Below are positions 13,133 through 24,715 of a DNA stretch of 64,000 nucleotides, in pieces. A model generated the notes under the pieces. The model had not been told where the DNA came from and did not search any database. It was given only the letters and a program-made list of their open reading frames with translations. Position 1 is the first letter of the stretch; the number at the start of each line of letters is the position of its first letter. Origin of the DNA: Orbilia blumenaviensis (lineage: Eukaryota > Ascomycota > Orbiliomycetes > Orbiliales > Orbiliaceae); NCBI GenBank assembly GCA_036872755.1, contig JAVHNS010000004.1, positions 3,038,001 to 3,102,000 on the forward strand, in the 5' to 3' direction. A program made the translations under genes and the position numbers.

Positions 13133-15219
13133 ATGTCTCGGACCAAGATATCTGGTTCCACGCTGCGAACCATAGTCCTATTTTTAGGCTGGTCTTCAGT
13201 TACAGATGCTTACTATTTTGCCGCGGTTAGAAGTAGCCCCACACAGCCACAAGGCCTCCCGTTTTGGGGATGGCAACCGCTCGGGGAAGCTGATGATATG
13301 GGGTGTAAAGTTGGTGGAAGTCAGCAATTGGGATGGGTAAGTTCTTCAAGATATCCGAGAGCACAAAGATCTAAGCGTTGGCTCCATATATAGTTTAGGG
13401 AGTCACTAATAAGAGATTTTAAATCGAAATATAGCTCCAAGCATTCGGTGTACTAAATCAGCACCCCCCACCTCCTCGGAGGCCTAATGGTGAGGCTGAG
13501 GGCTTTATATTTTATTCCGACGCCAACTGCCAGCTCGCTCAGTCAGATAAGATACTCTACATCAAATTCAACCCGGCTTCTGCGCTCCCACAGGTTGTGA
13601 GCTTTCGAAATCTAGCGTGGGAAACAGATGTTGATACCTCAATATCCCTTGCGGATAACAAATACCAAAGCTACCGAGAAGTAAGAACTAATGACCTAGA
13701 CCTACAACAAATTTTACCACAAGAGATTCAACTGCCCACAACTTACGTCTACCCGGCTGTCCCATTTACGGACGAAGGACAGACGAGTTGGGGAGGAGAA
13801 TTAATGGCCGAAGCCGTCACAACCTTAAACGTAATACCGGTGCAACAAGGGATGGTTGCAAATCCGCAGGTCACGATTTTTGACGCTCTTTTGTCCCTTA
13901 TGTCAGGCCTTGGGCAAGATTTAGCTACCCAACAACAATTACTAGGACTCGCAGACGAGAGACTACAGTTCCCAGGCATGGGCGTTCAGCCGCCTAATGT
14001 AGGAACGCAGGTGGCTTCTCCATCTCGAGTACTAGATTTTGACACAATCAATATGAACGTTCGGACATTGCAAAATAGAAACCCGAATCCAGGTCTTGCA
14101 CAGGATGTGGGGATGAATATTGAACAACAACAAGGTACTGGGGATACAATGAGACGGATAAATCTGCCTCTTTATGGAGACACTGACAATAACCAACCAA
14201 TTGGCCGGACGCAGAGAGGCCGATTTAAGCATCCGTTCTATGACAATGAGGAATCAGAGCCGGACAATAGTCGGATTGATGATGAGGAAAATATGGAATT
14301 CAAGCTGGACAATTTTGAGTCCCTTAGGGAGAGATTCGACGCACACCGGATGATGCTGGACTTAATGACCGCGTGGTCTGCTGTGCTCGAAGATAACGAG
14401 AATATAAGATTAACAGCACAGCGCCGATTTGACCAGGATCCAGATGAGCGCGTGAGAAATATGCTCAGAGATGCTATCAAGATAATGAGCAATGGAGTGG
14501 AATGGGTTGACCACGTGCAGCTCACAACAGAAGAATTGATTACCGCACAAAACGACTACCTCGAAGCTATGGAGGAGCTTGAGGAGGAACGCATAAGAGA
14601 AGCTGAAGTGTATCAGAATGAAATCGATGCAATTCAGAGGTTCAGATCTGAATACGAGTCAACATTTATACCCTCCCAAGAAGAAACAACAAGGTACGAG
14701 AGAAGTATAACTGCAATTGAGCAGGCTAGAGAGTTATACGAAGGTAGCATTGCAAGATTGGAAAGCACCTATCTACATTATTCTTGGGATTTTCAGCAAA
14801 ACGAACATGACTACTATAACTACTACGCCAAAGTCTTCTCCTATTTAAGAAATCTCGAAATTCAGTTGAAGGGTTTGCAAGATCAACTAGGTCTGGGCAG
14901 CCAGAGTCCCGTAATAATCAATGGAGTTCAGGATGATTATACTGGGGAGGTTTACCAGTTACCCACTAGTTACGTTGAACAAATCGAGTTAATTGGTATT
15001 GACGGTGGCAATGATCTGAATGTAGCACAAGACTACGAGGAGAGAAAAGAACAAAGTGACGAAGGAGAAGAGATAGAGTTCCAGCAACAAGCAATAAATT
15101 CGAGCCCTGAGGGGAGTGGAGATGTTGTCAATTATGCAGAAGGGCTGAATGTAAATCCGCAGCCATCGGATTTCAACTTTGATAATCTCAACCAAGATCG
15201 AGAGGACGAACTGAGCTAA
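13133..15219 (+). CDS. Secreted coiled-coil orphan protein
   Basis: Two exons, 13133-13336 and 13435-15219, joined in phase 0 by a 98-bp GTAAGT...TAG intron; product 662 aa. I do not recognise a family. The ATG at 13133 is followed by a short basic stretch and a hydrophobic run (TIVLFLGWSSVTDA) that looks like a signal peptide; an in-frame ATG at 12950 would bury it. The N-terminal part has Trp/Gly/Cys-rich sequence (WGWQPLGEADDMGCKVGG, then FIFYSDANCQ), suggesting a small disulfide-containing domain. A Gln/Asn-rich linker follows. The middle to C-terminal part (about 290-480) is acidic and heptad-like (LEAMEELEEERIREAE), indicating a coiled coil, and the tail is acidic and disordered. It lies about 490 bp downstream of another large secreted protein on the same strand, but co-function is speculation. 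Confidence 0.7.
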
Positions 15220-15491
15220 GAGTACCATACATTCCGCGAATTAAGTCCTACTACAGAAATTAAGGGGATCGCTTCCCGAAATATTTAAATTTCGCAAATG
15301 GGTTGAGCTAGCTGCGTCATTAATTGGTCTACAAAAATTTAAATATATGAAAATATTTCATGACTGCAGAGCCAAATATATTAATACTTCGACGCGTTGA
15401 TCAATTGAGTACTTTGACAAAAATATTGTAATGTGTAACGCTGATTAATTAAAACAAAAACATATCTGTTAGAAGCTTATACATAGTACTC

Positions 15492-17011
15492 TCAGTTCTC
15501 TAATTCGTCCTCGTCGTCATGTAGATGAGCGAATAACCCGTCAGTGAAGTTCTTTGCTTCAGAAGCCGATACTCGAGTTTCGTTCGAACAGCACAGTTGG
15601 ACTACTTTCCTTGCTGTTTCTGGCAGCAGGTTCAGCTCTTTTTCAGTTGGATCTCCGACATCTGGCATTTTCCCAGCCCAAATCTCCAATATAGTCTTCC
15701 CCATTGCATACACCATACTGATACCCAACTCCGGGTGCTGGTCAACGGACTCCCTTCTCTTACTAGGATCATGAGACCCTGTATGCCACTGTCCTGCCAT
15801 GGATTGGGGCCTGAATGCGGCTGAACTTTTCGAATTCTCGAGGTCAATAATCTTCAGCTTGCCGGGATTCATTAACGACGGTTTGGTAGTTGTGCTACTC
15901 CTTCGCTCTGCCCGGTTTCTTTCTATTGTTATCCTAGCAGTTGAGACATCTTCCGATGCTGCCATGTGATTCGTAAATTGCTCCTCCGGGAGACCGTCAG
16001 CCGTATCTAGGACGATATTCTCACACTTGAGATCCCAATGTTCAAAGCCGGCTGACTCTAATGCTGCTATCGCATGAACGATCTGACGGAACCAACAGAT
16101 CTTGATCTCCTCTGGGATGATAGTAGTGTAGCAGTGAGTTGTTAAGTCTCTCTGGGGATGGTACGTGAACAAAGCCCCAATGAATTGAGTGTTGACTTCT
16201 TCCAGTTCGTCTTCTACTGCACTGTCGCTAGCGAGCTTCGGATTGTCCAACGCTGCCTCATCCTCAACATCATGAATGTAAACCAACCCAACCAATTTGA
16301 CCAGCCATTTCTCCAACTCAGGCCCATTTGCTACCAGTCTTTTATAATTTGTGACTTCAAAGCTGAGACTAGACGCTTCTCTTGCAAAATTTACGGCTTT
16401 ATATATGCATTTTGTCTGTGGCGCGTCCGATCCGGGGGTAGCCGGCGATTTTGCAATCTGGATATTCGGGCGGATTTCCCTCGCCTCCAGAAACTTCAGG
16501 GCAGAATAGTGGATCTTAGGGACTTGGGGGTCGGATATGATAGCAGTGTGAGATATTGAAGGTGGTGGAAGGGGATCCGAGAATGCATCACCGATCAAAG
16601 AGAACCCAAAACGACGATGAAATGGTATGTTTGAGGTCGGATCCTGCTTGAACAGATTCACGAGGTGCTCAGACAACAAGGACGTAAGTGTCTTTATGCA
16701 ATCGTGCTCAGAAGATAAGAACTTATCCAACACCGCGTTTGAATGTGAAGTTGGATCTGAGCGGTCATCACGGTGGAGGTCAAGGTAGATGTGTTGAGGT
16801 GTTGCAGAGGCCGAATTTGAGAACCAAACCTCCAGCCTACTTAGGGCTGTTGATGCCGTTGGTTCCTCGGGCGTAGTATGAGATTTCTCATGAAGAAGGT
16901 TCGGTCTTGGGGTTCACGTCATACATATGTTGTACATCAGCAACAGTGTCCTAGCTTTCAGATGCGACCGCACTGGGGTACTTACTCATAGTCACTGTCT
17001 ACGGAGGCCAT
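15492..17011 (-). CDS. Divergent protein kinase-like protein
   Basis: Exon 1 is only 26 bp (17011-16986, MASVDSDY plus two bases), followed by an 80-bp intron (GTAAGT...AAG) and exon 2 (16905-15492); product 479 aa. Exon 2 stays open upstream of its first internal start-like codon, and the tiny first exon supplies the ATG in frame. Kinase-like features: a candidate beta3 lysine in CIYKAV (about 177), a catalytic loop HWDLKCENIVLD (about 290-301, HxDLKxxN pattern) and KIIDLENSK (about 362), where DLE replaces DFG. A poorly conserved insert separates the last two. The metal-binding Asp is kept but the Gly is not, so activity is uncertain. It is convergent with the secreted coiled-coil gene, leaving 272 bp between them. 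Substrate and pathway are unknown. Confidence 0.7.
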
Positions 17012-17900
17012 ATCGATTATATATGGCGGTGGAAGTTTTAGTTTTTACTGAGGAGTTATGTTCGGGGGATTTGTAGTGAAGACTACAAAATCCCGGAGCT
17101 GGAGGGAGGCGGAGCGGGATTCATGATGTTGCTTCTACCTAACAGGTATATCGCGCGTGCGCGTGGTGTGAGCTTTTCCATAGACGGTTAACAGCGATGT
17201 CCTTACCCTTGTAATTGCCATTGAGGCCTTTGTCCTAACTAGGAATTCCAACGGCAACACATGGGATACACATGGTCACTCCAGGTAACATTAGAGGTAT
17301 GAAGCTTGAACGTGAGCCCACGAGGTAATTACTAAAAGAGCTACATTAGGCCTATAAGCGCCTATGAATATCAAAGATAGATTTATTAATACCAGAAGCG
17401 AGGCCTAGAAGATAAATTTAGATGTTAAATTACCATATAGGTCTGCTCATTTATGGTAAACTGCATGCACACAAAACGATTCTCGCGAGAGAAAAGCCTA
17501 GAATGGAAGCGGTGTGGGCGCATCGGTATATGTTAAACTAATGATGTCAGCAATTACCTCTGTCTTGTATCCATAGATCTCATTATAACAATATGATAAT
17601 ATTTGTCTACATATCTGTATCACTTGTAATTAAATATACCGAGTTGTGTATCTTACTCTATATATTTGGGTAGGCGGTTCTAGTATAAAATGCACTATGT
17701 GACCTTCGAACTATCATAATATAGCCATTCCCCGTAAAACGCATGTCCTAATAGAATACTTGAGTAATTGAGTAAATTATAAATTACTTTAGGCAAAAAT
17801 TGGGATGTTCGTAGAGCTCCAGACCCATAGCCGCACACTTGCAATTCCACTCCGGATCTGACCTAGGTACCTCCGATTGCGGGCCGGTTCAGCGAAAGAC
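17012..17900. other. Intergenic, about 0.9 kb, divergent promoters
   Basis: AT-rich between 17390 and 17790. No open frame with coding character. It should contain promoters for the kinase-like gene (left) and the secreted-protein gene (right). Confidence 0.55.
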
Positions 17901-18769
17901 ATGTCGACTAGTATTTTCGCTCTGTTTAACTACGTTCGTGCGCTCTTACTTCTATTTTCAATCATTCCTGGTGGGTTTCTAGCCCAGAATGGCTTTACAT
18001 CAGGGCAGAGTACTACTCAGGTTACGTCGACTACAACAGCGACTTTTGTGGAAATCCATATTGTTATTTCAAAAGTTACGTATTCTTTATCATCTTGTCC
18101 GTGCCCGACATCTACCTTAGTGCTCAATCCCGAGTTAGCGCTTGAGCTCCCAACTACAGCAACGTTTCTCGGGGCGCCAACAGAATCAGCCATCGTAGTG
18201 GGATTGCGTTTCACACCGGATGCAGCTTGGAGCACTTCTAGCCCAGAGAGTAATCGAGAAGCCAGGGCTAGTGATACACTTTTGAACTCAGATTCGACGC
18301 GGGGGGTCCATTAGCAGTTTCATATTTCATAAACCGGAAGGGTAACCAAGCCATCGCCGATATTATCCCACTTTTCCTCTACCTTGATAGCGACGGAAGC
18401 CTCTCACAAGCATCCGACATCTCCCAGAAAGTCTCCTTCTCTCTTCCATCTAGCCTTACAGGAAAAAAGCTTATGAATAGGGTTGATGATTTATTTCCTA
18501 TTTCTATTGGTGGCGATATAGAAGACGGCATAGTTAACGGGTTTATTGAAGACGAAGATGGCTACTTCTATTTCAATACCACGACGAGCCAGGGTTTTCT
18601 TGTTCTTGGATTTGCAATTTGCCTGGAGGAAGGGCCTAGTGCAAACGCTGTCGGACAAACGGTTTATATGTACAATACTGCCGCGGATTCCCTTCTCAGT
18701 GGCTGTTTGGCTGGATCTGCGAAGAAACTCTCCTATACTGAATACATCGCAGGATTAGGGTACCTGTAG
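17901..18769 (+). pseudogene. Secreted surface-type protein gene with a -1 frameshift at a G6 run
   Basis: The first part (17901-18313) encodes a hydrophobic N-terminus ending near GGFLAQ, then Thr/Ser/Val-rich sequence with SSCPCPTST, as in fungal cell-surface proteins (a DUF7908-like architecture is possible but not certain), and stops at TAG 18311-18313. A second frame, open from 18275 to 18769, continues convincingly with GGPLAVSYFINRKGN, LFLYLDSDGSL and FAICLEEG. The switch falls at a run of six G (18301-18306): one more G would make a single reading frame of about 289 codons. No intron of normal size fits, because every GT/AG pair here is under 50 bp. It is either a real inactivating deletion or a homopolymer consensus error. 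Confidence 0.65.
18301..18306. other. G6 homopolymer at the frame break
   Basis: Six G residues sit exactly where the two coding frames of the surrounding gene need to join. Homopolymers of this length are common indel sites both in vivo and in long-read consensus. Confidence 0.6.
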
Positions 18770-19291
18770 ATCTATAGAGATAACTTCCCAATTTAATTTC
18801 GACATTTGATAGCTTTTCTTAGTAATATATGAATAAAGATCTAGCGTGTTCACGTATATGTGTTCTGTAGTGCTTCTAAGAATTTGAGATGTCGGTACGT
18901 TGGAATGCCGAATTCCGTAAGTCTATTACATTAACTTACTCACAGGTGCGTGTACACGTGTGTGTGTGTGATTTTGACTGGAGATACTTCCTATATAGGC
19001 AATTTGTTAAAATACTAGAAAAAGGAATTTAGATAAATACCCGCAAATAGCCACTTTAGGAAATATCTAGGCGGCTTCCAACACGTGCGGCCTGGTCTGT
19101 TCAAGCTCACGCACCCCATCTGCTACGTTCGGCCATCCACCACCGACCAATCTCTTGACCTCCACGGCAGCTCTCCATCGTCTCCACCGGCGTCTTTTCT
19201 TACCACACCGGCCGACTCCGCTACCACCGTACGGTTTCCTTTGAATCGGCGTTCCTACCCTTCTACACTCCCTAGCACGACACATCCCACA
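18770..19291. other. Intergenic, 522 bp
   Basis: Contains a short GT dinucleotide run around 18957-18970 and the promoter/5' UTR of the LSM12 homologue. No gene seen. Confidence 0.55.
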
Positions 19292-20228
19292 ATGGACGGA
19301 CGACGAGGGTCAACAGGTCCTGCCAATGCTTCATCCCGGGGCTCTAATTCCGGATACCAGTCTCCAGCTTCGGGTCCAGGCAACCTATCAAGCATCGACT
19401 GGGTGATTGGTACTCGGTAAGTTCTATCCTCGGCCGCCCTCTCCATGGACATGCTCCAACTGACAGATCGATCTCCACACCGAACAGTGTCAAGGTCACC
19501 ACTATACTCGACGATACCATCGAGGGCAACATTTTCTCCTATGACACGGCAGCCAACTGTGTTACCCTGACTACCGGCCCTAACTCCACCTCCGCACCTT
19601 CCAAGAATACCCCTGTCAACGTTCGCATCCTCAAGATCCCGTTCCTCAAGGACGTTGCCGTGATCACGCCGTCGAAACCACCGCAGAATGCTTCAACTTC
19701 AAAGGGCCCGTTTAGTGCTGCTGAGCCGCAGATCCGGGCGCTGAGTGTGCGAGCGATCAGGGACAGGGAACTGGGGGCTCTCAGAGCCGAGTCCGAGAAG
19801 CTACAGGGACATGGGGTCGGTGTTACAGCGGAGGGACAAGATATCTTCAACGCTCTGAGCAAGACGTATGTTAGACCTTCGCACATTGCTGCTAGTTTCT
19901 TAGTTTATGGAACGACCTAACTGTTTGCTGGATACAGAATGCCATGTCGATGGCAAGGGAAGGACATCGTCGTACTTGATACTATTATCATTCAAGAACC
20001 TTACACACCCGAAAAATGCAGCTCTCCGAGCCCCAGTGGCCAAAACGCACTAACAAGAGTGAAGAAAGTGGTATGGCTACAAAAAAACCGCTATTTTCAA
20101 CAACATTTTTGGCTGGGAGCTAACCAAATCGTGAATTCTAGCTGGAGGGAGAGCGAAAACGATTAGACACCGTACGCCGGAGTAACGCAAGCACACCGAA
20201 TCCGCCGGGAGATCGGAAAGGAGGATAG
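19292..20228 (+). CDS. LSM12: LSM12 homologue (Lsm plus anticodon-binding-like domain)
   Basis: Four exons: 19292-19416, 19488-19865, 19938-20070 and 20142-20228, all junctions in frame; product 240 aa. After a Ser/Gly-rich N-terminus comes an Lsm-like barrel (IDWVIGTRVKVTTILDDTIE, GNIFSYD) and then the LSM12 AD domain (IRALSVRAIRDRELGALRAE, GQDIFNALSKT, MPCRWQGKDIVVLD). The closing helix (LTRVKKVLEGERKRLD) is created by joining exons 3 and 4. LSM12 proteins bind RNA and ataxin-2/Pbp1 and take part in translational control and stress granules. The third intron has a slightly unusual donor (GTATGG), but the joined sequence matches the family. The last exon ends in a short disordered tail. Confidence 0.88.
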
Positions 20229-21267
20229 GGTCCTTCGCCGGGCCGCGTGAATTGTCGAAGGGCTGGCAGAGGCTCCAAGGGATCTATATCGAGGGAGGGA
20301 CTAGATAGGTTAAGAGCATATTTCAGCGCAGACTGTTTATCTTCTCTAACGTGGTGGCTATCTAGTACATGTGCCTTCGAGACTGGTTACCTTATTCTGA
20401 GCTTCATTTTCAGTCTGATTTTTAGTCTGGGCATAGGAGGGATATTGTATATGGGAGTTAAGTTAGTGTGGGTGCATTATGCTGAGGTTTATAAGAAGTG
20501 GTAGGAAAACCTTTTAATTGAATGGTGATAAAAAACAATGGAAAACCTTTGATACCCCATACTCCGCAAGACCTATCGAGCCGGGAAGGAAACCTCGATC
20601 TTCACGTTACCCATAGTATACGTTGATAGAATCTCTAGGTCTATTTGAGTAAGCCACATTGTACAATCGGACACTCGGAGTCTAATAATATGCCCTATTA
20701 GCAGAGCACGTAATTAGTTTTGATCGATTCAAAATTACGGAGTTGAAGGCGCCATAGGTGCAATTACACATTAGGTACCACCAGCCAGGATTATAATACA
20801 ATCTGGCTTCAAACATTTCAAGATTCGCGAAGCCTCCAAGTCAAACTATAAATTCCACAAACCTAAGTAATTTTTGACTTTCAGGAACGTACTTGAGACT
20901 AGTACAGAATTAGTTAAGTAGTCATACATACTACATGTACTTGCTAGCAAGGTCTCCCATCCAAGATTTTGAGCTACGGCAGCCTTGTTTTCCAACGCTG
21001 CAGCCTGAGGCTTTGTTTGACTGCATGCAACGCGGCTATGCACAAATCCCACACAATCTTTCGCCAGATCGTCAATCAAATCGTTACGCTCGTCCGACCT
21101 TGATTTATAACGTTATTGCCTCCAAAGCCATTTAAAAGTTATCGCATCGCGCATATGCCTCATAGTTAGATCATTGTATCTTACTTCCTACCCACAAGCC
21201 TTCCCGCATTATTCCAATAGTTACATTTGTTTGGCGAGCTCGATCACGCCGCTCGTTTAATTACACC
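20229..21267. other. Intergenic, about 1.0 kb
   Basis: An 85-codon frame at 20247-20504 ends in a hydrophobic stretch but has no start context, homology or splice support, and lies in the probable LSM12 3' UTR. Otherwise no coding signal. Confidence 0.5.
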
Positions 21268-22335
21268 ATGCATATCCTTCGGTTGCCCGTTGAACTCCAA
21301 CACGACATCCTATTCCATCTTAGCTGGCATGAACACTTCATTGCGTCGCAAGTTTGCCAAAGATGGGCATCGATCTTGAAAATGGAAAGGTTCAGGAGAA
21401 AACGCTACGTTTATGACAAGATTGAAGCCGATAAGTCTCGTGAAGGGTATCCTCCCCGCTGGTACTTTCAGCGCTACTTGCCACACGAGACGGGTCCGCC
21501 ATGGCGTAATGCGCATGTTGGTGGGGAACTGAGTTTACATGGACTATTATGGTCGGAGGTGTTGATTATGTTCTTGAGAAGGGAGAAGGGAGAGGTCAAG
21601 ATCAGATTATTGATTACTGCTGATGCCGTGGGGTACATAACCGAACCTAGTGGGTTGGGGTTGCTAAAGCAGCTCCATGAGAAAAGGTACGGACCAAGGA
21701 GCATCTACGATATCACGAATTCGCCGCTGTTGGATCATGACAAGTTGTTTTTTTGGGGCAAGAAACCTGGTTTTGGTCCGGATGCCTCAGAAAGCGAAAG
21801 CGCAGATTCTTCTGCAATGGGTGTAGGAGTACCGCCGCCTTTTATTTCCAAGAAGTTACCAAAAGACCCACCCGTGGTTCTTTTTCGATCTCCTGCGCGA
21901 GCCCATGTGCTCAAGAGAGAGAAGCAAGGGCGGTACACAGGAACCGCCGGTGATCCGAAGAGCCTGCCGCTCTCCGAACAGAAAGACTGGACACTCGACG
22001 ACTTCTGGGAAGATCAAGAAATCGGTGCCGAACCGCTGCACTACCCTGGTTCAAACGGTGATAGTACGCGAGTATTTCTCAACAGGATCGGGAAGTATCT
22101 CACAGATCATCTCTTCGAGGACGAAGACTCGACTCTGGCCGTTTGGTGCATCTTCGATAGTGAGCAGAAATATCTCTGCCGCCCCGACCATCAGTCTAAT
22201 ACTTTGTCACATCGGGACCCTCGGAGGAATATTTGGGTTCCTACTACTATTTTGAGAAATGGAGAGAAGCAGTCCCGCGCTCCGAAACCAGCTTGCATCG
22301 ATTATTCAACCAGAACAAGAACCTCCAGAACATAA
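21268..22335 (+). CDS. F-box protein, probably truncated by a 3' frameshift
   Basis: A single-exon frame of 355 aa. Residues 3-45 form an F-box (LRLPVELQHDILFHL, then FIASQVCQRWASIL), the Skp1-binding motif of SCF ubiquitin ligases. The remainder is an unclassified substrate-recognition region without LRR or WD repeats. It resembles the second F-box gene at 32575, which has IPSEILNSIFDSL and IVASQVCLLW, so the two may belong to one expanded family. Near 22219 (about residue 318) the other frame continues with EEYLGSYYYFEKWREAVPR and stays open to 22344; this aligns with GSYNQHLSKIWKLIPAL at the end of the second F-box protein. A single missing base would explain this, so the annotated last 38 residues may not be genuine. 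Confidence 0.7.
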   Translation: MHILRLPVELQHDILFHLSWHEHFIASQVCQRWASILKMERFRRKRYVYDKIEADKSREGYPPRWYFQRYLPHETGPPWRNAHVGGELSLHGLLWSEVLIMFLRREKGEVKIRLLITADAVGYITEPSGLGLLKQLHEKRYGPRSIYDITNSPLLDHDKLFFWGKKPGFGPDASESESADSSAMGVGVPPPFISKKLPKDPPVVLFRSPARAHVLKREKQGRYTGTAGDPKSLPLSEQKDWTLDDFWEDQEIGAEPLHYPGSNGDSTRVFLNRIGKYLTDHLFEDEDSTLAVWCIFDSEQKYLCRPDHQSNTLSHRDPRRNIWVPTTILRNGEKQSRAPKPACIDYSTRTRTSRT

Positions 22336-24067
22336 GGATGTGGACTTGAGCATTCATATTTTCCCAGGATTATGGCAGAAACCATTGGAGGGTACAGTCT
22401 AGCCTTGAAGGGCCATGGCTTCTTTTTGGAGTATCTCTACTTTGTTAGCATGTTGCAGAAGGTTTGGGAACGATATAGAGTACCCCTAGGATTTTCCAAG
22501 TTTCGTACCTGTAGTATAGAAAATACTAAATATTAATTGATTTTCAGCAATCAAATTTTACACAATCCACATAGCAAACAAGTGACGACAGTATAAAACC
22601 CCAAACCAACGAACTGCGCTTAGAAACCGCAGAGGTGCTGCACTAATTTCGTGTTAGACTAGTCTATTCTGAATACTAGCACTACTCAACAGCATGGGTG
22701 TACAATCTGCTCCTTGATAACATTCCGTTCTACGTTTTTCGACTCTCCACAGCATCTAATTTCATACAGCCCACATATACATATGATCAATACTCTGATA
22801 GAACCTTGCTAGAAGACCACCGAGCCAACCCGTCTTTTCACTGAGTTTAAAAGATGATTACCACCTTCTGTACTCCTCCAATAGAATTGGAAAGAAACCT
22901 GATGGCGCGAGTAATTTCGGAAACAATGTTTTCAAAGAAGAAAGAACCAGCGAGGTTACTGATCAATTGAACGCTATAGAGATAAGTATAGAACAAAACA
23001 CCAGTCCAGATATAAGTTGTGGCATAAGGAGATGCTAAGGCACATCGAAACTTGGAGGGCTACTAAGAATACAAGTGTCAAGGATATAAATTTAGATGTA
23101 CACGAGGCAGGTTTAGAGCATAGGAAGGGCATTCATCAAGGGGGTGTAGAAAATTTCAAAAGGTACGGTCGAGACTAACTATACACACTCCACTAAGGTA
23201 GTGTAAGGCTCAAATATGCTCACCCTACCAGGATTAAAGGAAACAATCGGATTCTAAGTTACATAATATTGACAAGCATTTGGGTTACAACCTTGGTTGT
23301 TGCTCCTGTGCTCTCATGTGAAGGTGTCAAAGCACCTGGGTAAACATTTATTACCTATCGATGTACACAAAGAAATATTATAATCTATCATCGGACTGCT
23401 GAATAAGTACTAATGTTATTATCTTTTTAGCGTATCAAACCGTGTAAACCCCAGGCTGTTAATGTCACTATGGGGCTAGTACCTTTCCTTTCCCTTATAA
23501 TGACGGTGCTATAGCATCGCAGTGTACGTATACTCGGATAGTCCGAATCCCATATACCCGGGAAAGATTTTTTAAATCCTTTTTTTATTTAGCCATTTGA
23601 AACTGAAGTATTCGAATATCCTGCAAGAGAAAAAACCTGGGAATGCAAAAGAGGAGCTCTTACATTTCCCTATAGGTAATAGCCACTGACCCTGGTTGTA
23701 CAGTCGAGGTCTAGACTATATAATGATATGACTCGACTGCTCGGTTTCGTACGAATAGGAAGTGTTAAAGCCTGACCTGTTCCAAGGTTTCATGAATATA
23801 ATTAAGCCTCTTAAACACATGAATTAAGCGAGGTACGAACGGGGAGGCTTGAAGACCTGACAGCCCAACCCTTGAGTAAAAATAGCTTAACGCAAGCCAA
23901 TGCCTCGGCATGGAGACTAAAAAGCGATGTGCGAGATCAATTTGGACAAGGTCTGCGTCGCTCCACGAGGTTGTCGGATCACAAAGGCCGCTCGCCTAAC
24001 CATGTCAATAGACTCGGCTTTAGCCGTATCTATTTACCAGGGTCAGCGAAACAGCGACACCGAATGA

Positions 24068-24088
24068 GAAAAAATGCAACAGGTTGCA
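24068..24088. repeat. Second copy of the GAAAAAATGCAACA-GTTGCA block
   Basis: Matches 862-882 at 20 of 21 positions, the difference (G for T) falling in the dyad centre. It ends 628 bp upstream of the Cys-rich secreted protein start. Confidence 0.45.
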
Positions 24089-24630
24089 GTAAAAGTAACC
24101 CCCTAGTTTGTTCCCATGCAGGGTGCTTACGAAAGAAAAAGGGAAAAAAGGCATTAACAGGAAGAGAGGGGGCGATAAAACATGGAAAATATACTGGGGG
24201 TGCGCATGCTTTGACAGCCTGTGTCGCCGATATGGTTTTATCCAGTGCAGCGCGAGTATAACCATGGGAAAGCTTATTTGCGGAGAGGGTTTGACAACTC
24301 GCTTCAGATTCGATATTATTACGGTATTAATGAATCGATTGCATAAAGCTGCATAGGCTGGATCCGAGGTCGCAGTTGCGGATGTCACAGTCGTGGAGAC
24401 TGTAGGCGGTTACACGGTCCGAAAGGACGCTCTTGGATTTGATTTTTGAGATACGATATGTTCACGATAATGCGGGGCAGTATGGTCTCGATCTACACTT
24501 TTGATATGTGTACCAGATACAACCTGGAGTTTAATGTTTATATAAAGGGCTCATATGATCATGTACACCCCTAATATATTGTTCCTTCTATCAGCATCTA
24601 TCCAAGCTACTTCCTTATTATATACGCTTA

Positions 24631-24637
24631 TATAAAA
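24631..24637 (+). promoter_or_regulatory. TATA box of the Cys-rich secreted protein gene
   Basis: TATAAAA lies 79 bp upstream of the ATG at 24716. The intervening leader is A/C-rich (AAAGAAACAAAATC), typical of strongly expressed fungal genes. Confidence 0.5.
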
Positions 24638-24715
24638 CAACTTTCAGGGCCTCTCAAACCTTCGTTCCAGAACGTCGAACTCTTCAACCAAAAGAAACAA
24701 AATCAATTCTTCAAA

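Larger units (their letters stand above)
22336..24715. other. Gene-poor stretch, about 2.4 kb
   Basis: Low coding density on both strands and AT-rich. A 129-codon frame at 23872-24261 lacks a credible start or domain. A near-copy of the 869 palindrome lies at 24075-24088 and a TATA box at 24631. It could be a decayed repeat, but no terminal repeats or transposase motifs were seen. Confidence 0.5.

Noticed and set aside
20247..20504. 85-codon frame with a hydrophobic C-terminal half downstream of LSM12
   Set aside because: Falls in the probable 3' UTR, start region is low-quality and no homology is recognised.
23872..24261. 129-codon plus-strand frame in the gene-poor stretch
   Set aside because: No credible ATG context, no recognisable motif, opposed by a frame of similar length on the other strand.
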